From: Synergistaceae bacterium
Lineage (GTDB): Bacteria > Synergistota > Synergistia > Synergistales > Synergistaceae
DNA: 38,827 bases
Assembly: GCA_031257775.1 (NCBI GenBank)
Contig: JAIROA010000023.1
Location: 1 to 38,827, forward strand
Reading direction: 5' to 3'
Shown here: positions 8,128 to 15,692 of the stretch, piece by piece
Position numbering within the stretch: the stretch's first letter is position 1
Layout of the letters: every line of letters starts with the position of its first letter
Position numbers and translations under genes: made by a program
The notes under the pieces: generated by a model
Told to the model about the DNA's origin: nothing
What the model saw: only the letters and a program-made list of their open reading frames with translations
The model's database searches: none

Positions 8128-11100
8128 GTGGGAAAAACCTTTAGTTACCTCCGTGAATTCGTTGAAAATCTTATGAGCAGGCTGGGCATGGGAATGCGGG
8201 CCAAGCTAATCGTTATTTTCCTCCTTATAAAGGTAATCCCTCTCGTATTGCTGACTTACATAGCGTGGAGGCAGTTCGCCGCGCTTGGCACTGGGCTTAG
8301 TTCGCGGATGGCCGAGCTTTCCACGATCGTGAACGGCGCCCTGTCGAGGACCGGCGAGATTGCCGTAAGTAACTCCGTGGAGGCTTTGAACAACAGGGCA
8401 ACGGAGGACATCGAGCGGATGACGACGGACGTCGCCAGGCAGGTTGCTAACTTCCTGTATGAAAGGGACAACGATATCCGCTTTCTCGCTTCGCTGCGAC
8501 CCACGGATGAAAATTACAGCCAATTCGTAGAAAGCAGGCGGAGGCGGCTTGTGAAAATGGGGAAATGGCAGCTCGCGCCCGATGGCAAATCGTGGGTTCC
8601 TATTGAAAGGAACGCTCCAGGCAGGACGGTCGAGTCATCTAACAGGGAGAACGACAGAAGCTTCCGTTACCGCCAGCCTGACATATTCGATTACGAATAC
8701 GAGCCGCTCTACCTCGAAGCCACTTTCATTGATCTTGACGGGAACGAGATCATCAAGTCCGTGACGTCCTCCAGGATGAATAAAGAGCGCGTGAACGTAT
8801 CCGACCGGCTGAATACCTTCGTAAAGGCAGAGACGTATTTCGAGGAGCTTGAAGGGCTTCCCTCATGGGGGATATACGTCTCGGAGGTGATAGGCGCTTA
8901 TGTCCCGTCGCGCCTTATCGGCATGTACACTCCGGAAAACCTTGCTGAGCGGGGCCTTGACTTCAAACCTGAGGAAGAAGCCTACGCCGGGATGGAGAAC
9001 CCGGTCGGCAGGAGATTCGAGGGGCTGGTCCGCTGGGCAGCCCCGGTGTTCGAGAACGGAGAGAAAATCGGCTACGCCACGCTCGCGCTGAACCACGATC
9101 ACATCATGGAGTTCACGGATCACATGGTGCCGACGCAGGAACGCTACGCGGAACTGCCGAGCGCCTACGAGGGGAACTACGCGTTTATCTGGGATTACAA
9201 ATGCCGCAGCATCTGCCACCCGAGGCACCACTCCATAGTAGGCTTTGACCCCGAGACAGGCGAGCCGCAGATACCCTGGCTGGAAGATAGCATTTACAGG
9301 GCATGGCAGGAAAGCGGCAAGGGCTACGCCGACTTCATAAAGGATCAGCCGGTCTTCGTGGAACAGTCCGTGACGAAAAAGCCAGCGCCTGAACTTACCT
9401 CAGCAGGGCTCGTCGGGCTGGACGGGCGATATCTGAATTTCGCCCCGCAATGCACGGGGTGGTTCGATCTCACGGCTGATGGCGGCTCCGGCTCGTTTCT
9501 GATTCTATGGAGCGGCCTCACGAAGCTCACGACCGCAGCCGCCATCCCCTATTATACCGGGCGCTATGGCGAGTCGAGGAGAGGGTTTGGAATCGTGACG
9601 ATCGGGGCAGGGCTCGACTACTTCCAGCGCCCCGCCATGGAAACGAAAGAAGAGCTTGACGTTCTTATGGCGGACACGAACAGCCAGCTTCGCGACGCCG
9701 AGAAGGAGAACCAGGACGAGATCGTGAAAAATCTGGCCGACACGGCAACCCAGCTCATCATTTCGGCAGGCGTCATGATCGTATTGGTCGTGCTGATCGC
9801 CATATGGATGGCCTCTACGTTTACAAACAGCATAATGAAGCTCATTAAAGGGATATCGCGCTTTCACGCCGGAGAGCGGCAGTTCCGCTTCAACGCTTCC
9901 GTAAAAGATGAGCTTGGGATGCTGGCGGACGCGTTTGACGAGATGGCGGACAGCATAGATGAAAGCGTGAACGGGCCGCTCTGCATAACGGACATGAGCC
10001 TAAGGATCATATACATGAACGATATGGCCTTGGATGCGCGCGGAACGACGCTTGAGGATTGCGTGGGCACGCAGTATGGGGAAAACAGCGTATACCCGCC
10101 CGGAACACAGTACTGCCCGATCGAAGCGCTTCAGGAGGGGCGCGAGGCTTCCGTCTACTACCAGGAAAAGACAAAGCAGTACCTCAAGGGGACGGCCAGG
10201 CATCTCACGGACAAAAAAGGCGAAAAGATCGGGTATGTCATCACGACTACGGACGTGACGGCCATGGCTAATCAGCAAAAGAAGACGGAGGAGCAGAAGG
10301 CGCTGCTCGACATCATCTTCCTGTCATCCCCGGATCTTATCTGGTACGAGGATCCGGATGGCAGGTTCCTGGCGGTCAACCCGCGTTTTTCTTCCGTCGC
10401 CGGCCTTACTTCCGACGAGGTCGTCGGGCGGAAGGCGGAGGACATCATGCCGGAGGGCGCCGGAGCGGTTTTCAGGAAAAACGACGAAGAAGGGATGAGG
10501 TCGGAAGGAGCGCTCTATACGGAAGAGAGGATATTATTCGCGGACGGGCATGAGGAGACGCTTGATTCGCTGAGGACCCCTATACGCGATGCGGACGGCA
10601 GGATCATAGGGCTTCTCGGCTTCGCGCGCGACGTCTCGGTCCGCGTCGAGATAGAGAGCGAGCTGCGCAAGACCCAGATGGAACTGGAAAAAGCCGTCAT
10701 AGACGCTAACAGGGCAAACGAGCATAAGGGCGACTTCCTGGCCAGGATGAGCCACGAAATACGTACGCCCATGAACGCCATCATCGGCATGACGAACATC
10801 GTGAAAAGAAAGCTCGGCGAGAATCAAGGCGCGGAAGAGATACAGCCTCACGTCCGTCAGATCGAGGCTTCATCCATGCACCTTCTTGGCTTGCTGAACG
10901 ACATACTTGACATATCGAAGATCGAGGCCGGCAAAATAGAGCTGTTAGAGGAGCCAGTGGATCTGCGGCGGCTTGCGGTCACGGTTGGCAGTATCATCAG
11001 GCCTAGGTGCGACGAGAAAAACATCACGTTCGCCACCTTCTTCGAATCCATCCCGCAGACGGTTTTCATCAGCGACTCCCTGCGGCTTCGCCAGGTTCTT

Positions 11101-11865
11101 ATCAACCTTCTCGGCAACGCTGTGAAGTTCACACCGGAGCATGGAAGGATTGAGTTCCGCATGGATTGCCTGGAAAGGCGTGATGGCAGGGCCCTCATAT
11201 CGTTTGTTTCCCGCGACACCGGCATAGGCATATCGGAGGCCGCAATGTCCAGGCTATTTGAGGAGTTCGAGCAGGGCGGAGGCAATATATCCAGGCAGTA
11301 CGGCGGGACTGGCCTCGGGCTTGCCATAAGCAAGAGGATCGTGCATCTTTTGGGAGGCGGCATCTCCGTCAAGAGCAAGGAGGGGGAAGGGAGCGAATTC
11401 AGCTTCGAGATATGGCTGCGCGAATCGGAGGAGAGCCTGCCTGACGATGAAACGGCGGAGAATCCGTCCGGGAAGCTTGAAGGCATGAAAGCGCTTCTCG
11501 TGGACGATGTTGAGATAAACCGCGTGATCGCCATTGATATCCTGGAGTCGGCCGGCATGTCCGTCGACGAGGCCGAAGACGGGCTGGCGGCGCTAAAGGC
11601 GTTCGAGAGTTCACCCGAAAACAATTATGACATCATATTTATGGACGTACAGATGCCGGGCATGGACGGCTATGAGGCGGCTTCCGCCATCCGGGCGCTC
11701 AAAAGGGCTGACGCGCGGAGCGTGCCTATCGTGGCGATAACGGCTAACGCGTTTAAGGAAGACATAGACAAAGCCCTTGCTAACGGCATGAACGCTCATC
11801 TGGCGAAACCGCTTGAAGTCGAAAAACTCATGGAGGTTTCCCTGCGCCTTTTAGCCCAGAAATAG
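8128..11865 (+). CDS. Membrane hybrid sensor histidine kinase (sensor - HAMP - PAS - PAS - HisKA - HATPase - REC)
   Basis: A 1245-residue protein. A membrane segment at about 25-47 is followed by a large extracytoplasmic sensor of about 490 residues, probably of the double-Cache kind, and a second membrane segment at about 541-564. Then come a HAMP linker, PAS domains at about 612-715 and 724-845, a HisKA domain with the phosphorylatable His at 876 (MSHEIRTPMNAIIGM), and an ATPase domain with LRQVLINLLGNAVKF, DTGIGIS and GGTGLGLAISKRI. The C-terminal receiver has acidic residues D1126/D1127, phospho-acceptor D1173 (IIFMDVQMPGMDG) and a KPLE lysine. The GTG at 8128 follows GAAGG; an ATG lies at 8173. 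No response regulator or phosphotransfer gene is adjacent, so its output is unknown. The flagellar chaperone genes follow after 190 nt. Confidence 0.93.
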   Translation: MGKTFSYLREFVENLMSRLGMGMRAKLIVIFLLIKVIPLVLLTYIAWRQFAALGTGLSSRMAELSTIVNGALSRTGEIAVSNSVEALNNRATEDIERMTTDVARQVANFLYERDNDIRFLASLRPTDENYSQFVESRRRRLVKMGKWQLAPDGKSWVPIERNAPGRTVESSNRENDRSFRYRQPDIFDYEYEPLYLEATFIDLDGNEIIKSVTSSRMNKERVNVSDRLNTFVKAETYFEELEGLPSWGIYVSEVIGAYVPSRLIGMYTPENLAERGLDFKPEEEAYAGMENPVGRRFEGLVRWAAPVFENGEKIGYATLALNHDHIMEFTDHMVPTQERYAELPSAYEGNYAFIWDYKCRSICHPRHHSIVGFDPETGEPQIPWLEDSIYRAWQESGKGYADFIKDQPVFVEQSVTKKPAPELTSAGLVGLDGRYLNFAPQCTGWFDLTADGGSGSFLILWSGLTKLTTAAAIPYYTGRYGESRRGFGIVTIGAGLDYFQRPAMETKEELDVLMADTNSQLRDAEKENQDEIVKNLADTATQLIISAGVMIVLVVLIAIWMASTFTNSIMKLIKGISRFHAGERQFRFNASVKDELGMLADAFDEMADSIDESVNGPLCITDMSLRIIYMNDMALDARGTTLEDCVGTQYGENSVYPPGTQYCPIEALQEGREASVYYQEKTKQYLKGTARHLTDKKGEKIGYVITTTDVTAMANQQKKTEEQKALLDIIFLSSPDLIWYEDPDGRFLAVNPRFSSVAGLTSDEVVGRKAEDIMPEGAGAVFRKNDEEGMRSEGALYTEERILFADGHEETLDSLRTPIRDADGRIIGLLGFARDVSVRVEIESELRKTQMELEKAVIDANRANEHKGDFLARMSHEIRTPMNAIIGMTNIVKRKLGENQGAEEIQPHVRQIEASSMHLLGLLNDILDISKIEAGKIELLEEPVDLRRLAVTVGSIIRPRCDEKNITFATFFESIPQTVFISDSLRLRQVLINLLGNAVKFTPEHGRIEFRMDCLERRDGRALISFVSRDTGIGISEAAMSRLFEEFEQGGGNISRQYGGTGLGLAISKRIVHLLGGGISVKSKEGEGSEFSFEIWLRESEESLPDDETAENPSGKLEGMKALLVDDVEINRVIAIDILESAGMSVDEAEDGLAALKAFESSPENNYDIIFMDVQMPGMDGYEAASAIRALKRADARSVPIVAITANAFKEDIDKALANGMNAHLAKPLEVEKLMEVSLRLLAQK

Positions 11866-12002
11866 CTTACAGGTTCGTTAAATAAAATAAGGTCATGTGC
11901 GGCAATATTACTCGCGCGAATGGCGTCTAACCGTCCGGTGCTGCCGGAGCGGGGGGTTGGCTCCTTACGCTTCAGGCATCTGACAATAAATCAGCCCTTC
12001 TC

Positions 12003-12030
12003 TAAACAAATGCGGAACGCCGTCCGACAA
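12003..12030 (+). promoter_or_regulatory. Candidate sigma-28 (FliA) promoter for fliS-flgN
   Basis: TAAA at 12003 and TCCGACAA at 12023-12030 are separated by 16 nt. The FliA consensus is TAAA-N15-GCCGATAA; the second element matches at 6 of 8 positions. It lies 25 nt before the fliS start. The rest of 11866-12055 shows no gene. Confidence 0.55.
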
Positions 12031-12055
12031 TAAAGTTACGGGGGGGCGAGGCTGA

Positions 12056-12508
12056 ATGGATGAACGCTTTGCTCAGCAGGCTCAGGACACATACAGGGTC
12101 AACCAGATTCAGATGGCGTCCAAGGAGCAGTTGCTGATCATAACTTACGACATAGGAATCAGGTCGTGCGCGGCTGCCGAAAGGGCGGTGGACGTGAACG
12201 ATGTCGAGCAGATCAACAACCACCTTAAAAGGGCTCAGGCTGTCATCCGCGAATTGATGATAACGCTTAATCTCGAACAGGGAGGTGAAGTGGCTGCTTC
12301 TTTGCTTCGCCTTTATGACTATATGTACTATCAGCTTGTCGACGCGAACGTCAAGAAGGATGGCATTCCCATAAGGATGGTGCGCCAGATGCTTGAGGAG
12401 CTTAAGGCAACCTGGATGGAGGCGATCTCGAAGTTAAAAATGGAGACATCGGTGGAAAAAGTCGCGGCGGCATCGCCGCCGGCGGGAGGGACAAATTTTG
12501 CCTACTGA
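12056..12508 (+). CDS. fliS: Flagellar export chaperone FliS
   Basis: A 150-residue, mostly helical protein. Family features are the N-terminal YRVNQIQMASKEQLLIITYD segment, a central KRAQAVIRELMITLNLEQGG stretch, LLRLYDYMYYQLVDANVKKD and a closing ELKATWMEA helix. FliS binds the flagellin C-terminus in the cytoplasm and delivers it to the flagellar export gate. The ATG at 12056 follows a GGGGGGCGAGG ribosome site. The next gene starts 11 nt before this stop, so the two are translated together. A FliA-type promoter lies just upstream, consistent with a late flagellar gene. The last 20 residues are a low-complexity Ala/Pro tail. Confidence 0.9.
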   Translation: MDERFAQQAQDTYRVNQIQMASKEQLLIITYDIGIRSCAAAERAVDVNDVEQINNHLKRAQAVIRELMITLNLEQGGEVAASLLRLYDYMYYQLVDANVKKDGIPIRMVRQMLEELKATWMEAISKLKMETSVEKVAAASPPAGGTNFAY

Positions 12509-12962
12509 ACTTTTCGATAAGGTAAATAGCCTTGTGGAAGAAGAGCTGGATCTTTACAGATCTTTGAGGGATCTCGTCGATATCGAGGAGGAGAAAGTGA
12601 AGCAGTCCGACATGGAGGGCCTCTTGAACGTCCTCCAGCGGAAGCAGTCCGTGATATCGCGCCAGGAAGACCTTCTTGAGCGCTGGAATCATATCTCTTC
12701 TGATCTCGGCCTGGCTGAGGGGCGGGAAGGGCCTGTTTTCTGGAACGCGATATCGGACAGGATCGGGGAGAACGGATACAACCATATCGTCAAAAGGATC
12801 GACGAAATCCGCGAGCTGGGCCAGTCATTGCTTAACCGTGAGGGGCGTATCCGCAAGAATCTAGAGGAAAATCTCGCGGAAATGAGGAAAACGCTTCTTT
12901 CCATGGGACGCAACAGGGCCGCGATGAAGGGCTATTCCCAAGGAGTGGCTTCGAGTATTTGA
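12498..12962 (+). CDS. flgN: Flagellar export chaperone FlgN-like protein
   Basis: A 154-residue all-helical protein that fits the FlgN family: an N-terminal ELDLYRSLRDLVDIEEEKVK helix, a VLQRKQSVISRQEDLLERW segment and a C-terminal coiled coil ending in RAAMKGYSQG. FlgN carries the hook-filament junction proteins FlgK and FlgL to the export apparatus. The TTG at 12498 overlaps the fliS end by 11 nt and has GGGAGGG 7 nt upstream. Its place next to fliS supports the call, since FlgN sequences diverge strongly. No flagellin or junction protein gene lies in the window. Confidence 0.8.
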   Translation: MPTELFDKVNSLVEEELDLYRSLRDLVDIEEEKVKQSDMEGLLNVLQRKQSVISRQEDLLERWNHISSDLGLAEGREGPVFWNAISDRIGENGYNHIVKRIDEIRELGQSLLNREGRIRKNLEENLAEMRKTLLSMGRNRAAMKGYSQGVASSI

Positions 12963-13026
12963 TATTCATCCGGCATTAGGCGGAGGATCAGCCTCGGGAG
13001 GGCTTTGCCTGAAAAAATTTCATTGC

Positions 13027-14148
13027 TTGGGGAAATGCCTTGGTTCTTCACTTGAAATACTGGTTTTGCTCGCGTTTATGGCGGGAGCGGTGTTTGCCGC
13101 TCCCGTATCCGTTTCTCCGGACGAAGCCGTGTCAGTTTCGTCTGACGTCACCCCCCAGGAGGAAAGGCTTGCCCAAAGAGGTTCCGAGGAAATAGAGGCA
13201 GCGATGAACGTCATCGCGGATCCGGCCCTTACGGCAAGGGCCGACGCGATAGTAAGGCGCCTTGAGCCGTTCATGGAGCGCCGCCTCCCTTATAAGGCTA
13301 AGATCATAGATCACAAGATGGTAAACGCGTTTGCCTTGGCGGGAGGCCCCATATACGTGACCACCGGAATGCTGGATTTCGTCAGGACGGATCTTGAGCT
13401 GGCCGGAGTCCTGGCGCACGAGATGGCGCACGCCGACAGGAAACACATCCTGATACAGATGGCACGCAATGATAAAATGACTCTGATAGCCATTGCCGCC
13501 ATAATAGCCAGCAGGGGGCAGGCCGCGGGGATAATAGCGGCAAACGCGCTGCAGGTGGCCGTCATGGGCGCTTATAGCATAGACATCGAGAACGAGGCCG
13601 ACGCGTATGGGATAGATGCGCTGATGAAGGCGGGATATAACCCTGTCGGAGTCCTGACGCTGCAGGAGCGCTTGCAGGAAGAGAGCCTGAAGAAAGCCTA
13701 CGTCGATCCGGGCATTTATCGGACTCACCCGGACGCGAGGCAGAGAATCGCCGCCGCCGCGAAATACATGGAGGACAGCGGCATACGGATAGAGAGGAAA
13801 TATGCCCTTGGCGCGTTAAGAGCGCGCGTTGAATCCATTTCGGGGGATCTTTGCCTCATGATCGGGGACGAGCCTGCCTGGAGGGGCCGGGACGACAGCG
13901 CGACCCGGGAACTGTTCGGCAAGGCCGCATCTTTGGTCTGGGATTCGCTCCAGATGGAGACCGCGCCCTACGACATAAGGGTGGAAAAGGGCCCGCCTGA
14001 GGCGCTTTTCATCGAGAGCAAAAAAATAGCGGAGAAGCCAGCGCTTCCGGACGGGACAGAGCCGCTGGAATCGTTCCGCGAGGGCGTTCTGCGTGCCTTG
14101 AATGCCGCCCGCTCCCTTCACCCGATGGCGGATTACTATCTTCGCTGA
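13027..14148 (+). CDS. Exported M48-family zinc metalloprotease
   Basis: A 373-residue protein with an N-terminal signal sequence (EILVLLAFMAGAVFA) and an M48 peptidase core. The zinc site is LAHEMAHADRKH, with H131, E132 and H135 from the TTG start; the third ligand is in the IENEADAYG motif (E188). It also has the family's VNAFALAGGPIYVTTGML segment. The protein resembles the BepA/YfgC or LoiP type that degrades misfolded envelope proteins, but without the TPR region of BepA; the C-terminal 100 residues are unassigned. The start is uncertain: the TTG at 13027 has no ribosome site, whereas a CTG at 13009 has GGGAGG 7 nt upstream and would add MKKFHC, giving a better signal peptide. It follows flgN by 64 nt. 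Confidence 0.88.
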   Translation: MGKCLGSSLEILVLLAFMAGAVFAAPVSVSPDEAVSVSSDVTPQEERLAQRGSEEIEAAMNVIADPALTARADAIVRRLEPFMERRLPYKAKIIDHKMVNAFALAGGPIYVTTGMLDFVRTDLELAGVLAHEMAHADRKHILIQMARNDKMTLIAIAAIIASRGQAAGIIAANALQVAVMGAYSIDIENEADAYGIDALMKAGYNPVGVLTLQERLQEESLKKAYVDPGIYRTHPDARQRIAAAAKYMEDSGIRIERKYALGALRARVESISGDLCLMIGDEPAWRGRDDSATRELFGKAASLVWDSLQMETAPYDIRVEKGPPEALFIESKKIAEKPALPDGTEPLESFREGVLRALNAARSLHPMADYYLR

Positions 14149-14214
14149 ATCTGCCAGAAAAATAACAGAAAAATAACTGTGGCTTTCCTCGTTTCCGCAA
14201 ACTTCAGCCTGATA

Positions 14215-14256
14215 TATAATTCCAAATCAACTCATGACAGACGAGTTGATTTGGAA
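14215..14256 (+). promoter_or_regulatory. -10 element and long perfect inverted repeat upstream of the serpin gene
   Basis: TATAAT at 14215-14220 is followed at once by a perfect 14-bp inverted repeat (14220-14233 with 14243-14256) around a 9-nt centre. The repeat would cover the transcription start. It is not a terminator, because A residues rather than T follow it on the plus strand. An operator or a 5' leader hairpin is more likely. No good -35 element is visible. Confidence 0.5.
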
Positions 14257-14300
14257 AAAAGCGGCTGAGTTTCTATATTTCGAAATGGAGCGTGAGAGAG

Positions 14301-15536
14301 ATGAAAATTTCACACGGCGCGAAGAGCGTTTTCAATATTACCGCACTGTTTTTGCTTATGGCCGCGATGACTGCCCTGCCGCCGGCACGGCCCGCTCGCG
14401 CGGACGCGCCTGGGAGTGATGCCGTTTTGGCAGCAAACTTGCTTGCAGTCAAACTGTACGGCAGGCTTTCCGTGTCAAGCGGCGCCACGCAGAGCTTCTG
14501 CTTTTCGCCGTACAGCGTTTCGTCCGCGCTTGCTATGACATATGCCGGAGCGTCAGGCAGCACCGCGGAAGAGATGGAAAAAAACCTGGGCTTCTCCGAA
14601 GGGATGCACGCTTCCGGCGCGGCACTCAGGGAAGGTCTTGCAAGCAGGCCTGGCGGGGCTGAAATTTCAATCGCCAATTCCATCTGGCCTCAGAAGGGTT
14701 ACAGGTTCCTGAAATCCTTTACGGGGCTGCTGGAGAAGTCGTATGGTGCCCTCCTGACTCCGGTCGACTTCATGAAACAGCCGGAGAGCGCGCGGCGTCA
14801 GATTAACGGCTGGGTTTCGGAACGCACGGACGGCAGGATAACGGACATTCTGCCGCCGGACAGCGTCGACTCAAGTTCCAGGCTCGTCCTGGTGAATGCG
14901 GTATATTTCAAGGCAGCATGGCAGGCCGAATTTCAGGAGGGGGCGACGAGGGAGCAGGAGTTTTTCCTGGCTGAAGGAGGGAGCGTCATGACTCCGATGA
15001 TGCATTCCGTCCGCGGCGCCGGATATTTCGATACGGAATCTTTTCAGGCTGTGAAGCTGCCATACAAGGGGGGCGGGTTTTCCATGATCATCGTCCTTCC
15101 GAGAGAAAAAGACGGGCTTGCCGCCCTTGAGGCTAATCTCGGCACAGGTCTGCTTGAGGATTTCCGCTTAAAACCCGAGGCGCGCCGCGTGGATCTCTCC
15201 ATCCCTAAATTCAGGGCGGAAAGCGCGTTCAGCCTCGCGGACGCGCTGAAGGAGCTTGGCGTGAAGAGCGCTTTCGATGACGAGGCGGCCGATTTCTCCC
15301 TCATGAACGGCAAGGGCGGGCTTTACATCAGCGCCGTCGCGCATAAGGCATTCGTGGCGGCTGACGAGGACGGCACTGAGGCGGCGGCGGCCACGGCGGT
15401 AGGAATGGCCCGGATGTCCGCGGCGTACCCGGAAGAACCCGAAGCCGTTTTCAGGGCCGATCACCCCTTCCTGTTCCTGATAGAGGATGTCGGGACGGGA
15501 ACAATCCTTTTTATGGGAAGGGTTTCGCGCCCGTAA
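14301..15536 (+). CDS. Exported serpin (serine protease inhibitor)
   Basis: A 411-residue protein. The signal peptide (LFLLMAAMTALP, likely cleavage after ARADA near residue 36) directs it out of the cytoplasm. The serpin fold is clear: FCFSPYSVSSALAMTYAGA, LVLVNAVYFKAAWQ, the PKF strand, and HPFLFLIEDVGTGTILFMGR at the end. The reactive loop begins with hinge DEDGTEAAAAT (355-365); the small residues predict a true inhibitor that inserts its loop. By alignment to alpha-1-antitrypsin the scissile bond would be M372-S373, with Arg at P2, though loop length makes this approximate. The ATG at 14301 is chosen because GGAG lies 10 nt upstream; the GTG at 14292 has no suitable site. It is a lone gene between a metalloprotease and transketolase with its own terminator. 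Confidence 0.93.
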   Translation: MKISHGAKSVFNITALFLLMAAMTALPPARPARADAPGSDAVLAANLLAVKLYGRLSVSSGATQSFCFSPYSVSSALAMTYAGASGSTAEEMEKNLGFSEGMHASGAALREGLASRPGGAEISIANSIWPQKGYRFLKSFTGLLEKSYGALLTPVDFMKQPESARRQINGWVSERTDGRITDILPPDSVDSSSRLVLVNAVYFKAAWQAEFQEGATREQEFFLAEGGSVMTPMMHSVRGAGYFDTESFQAVKLPYKGGGFSMIIVLPREKDGLAALEANLGTGLLEDFRLKPEARRVDLSIPKFRAESAFSLADALKELGVKSAFDDEAADFSLMNGKGGLYISAVAHKAFVAADEDGTEAAAATAVGMARMSAAYPEEPEAVFRADHPFLFLIEDVGTGTILFMGRVSRP

Positions 15537-15547
15537 AGATTTTCATT

Positions 15548-15597
15548 AAAAAAGGCCTCGCAGGGGGTATGTCATTCCTTGCGAGGCCTTTTTTTTG
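15548..15597 (+). terminator. Rho-independent terminator of the serpin gene
   Basis: A stem of at least 11 bp built on GGCCTCGCA/TGCGAGGCC is flanked by an A-run (15548-15553) and at least eight T residues. It begins 12 nt after the serpin stop and could work in both directions. Confidence 0.92.
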
Positions 15598-15692
15598 ATG
15601 CGCTGCATGTCCGAAAGGGCGCGAAAAGATTCCAAAGATGCTAAAATATGCTCCGATATGAAGTCATGAAGCGATGGGAAGGATGAGACGGA

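Noticed and set aside
14234-14419. Small plus-strand frame starting in the inverted repeat before the serpin
   Set aside because: It has no ribosome site and overlaps the serpin signal peptide in another frame; codon use is not gene-like.
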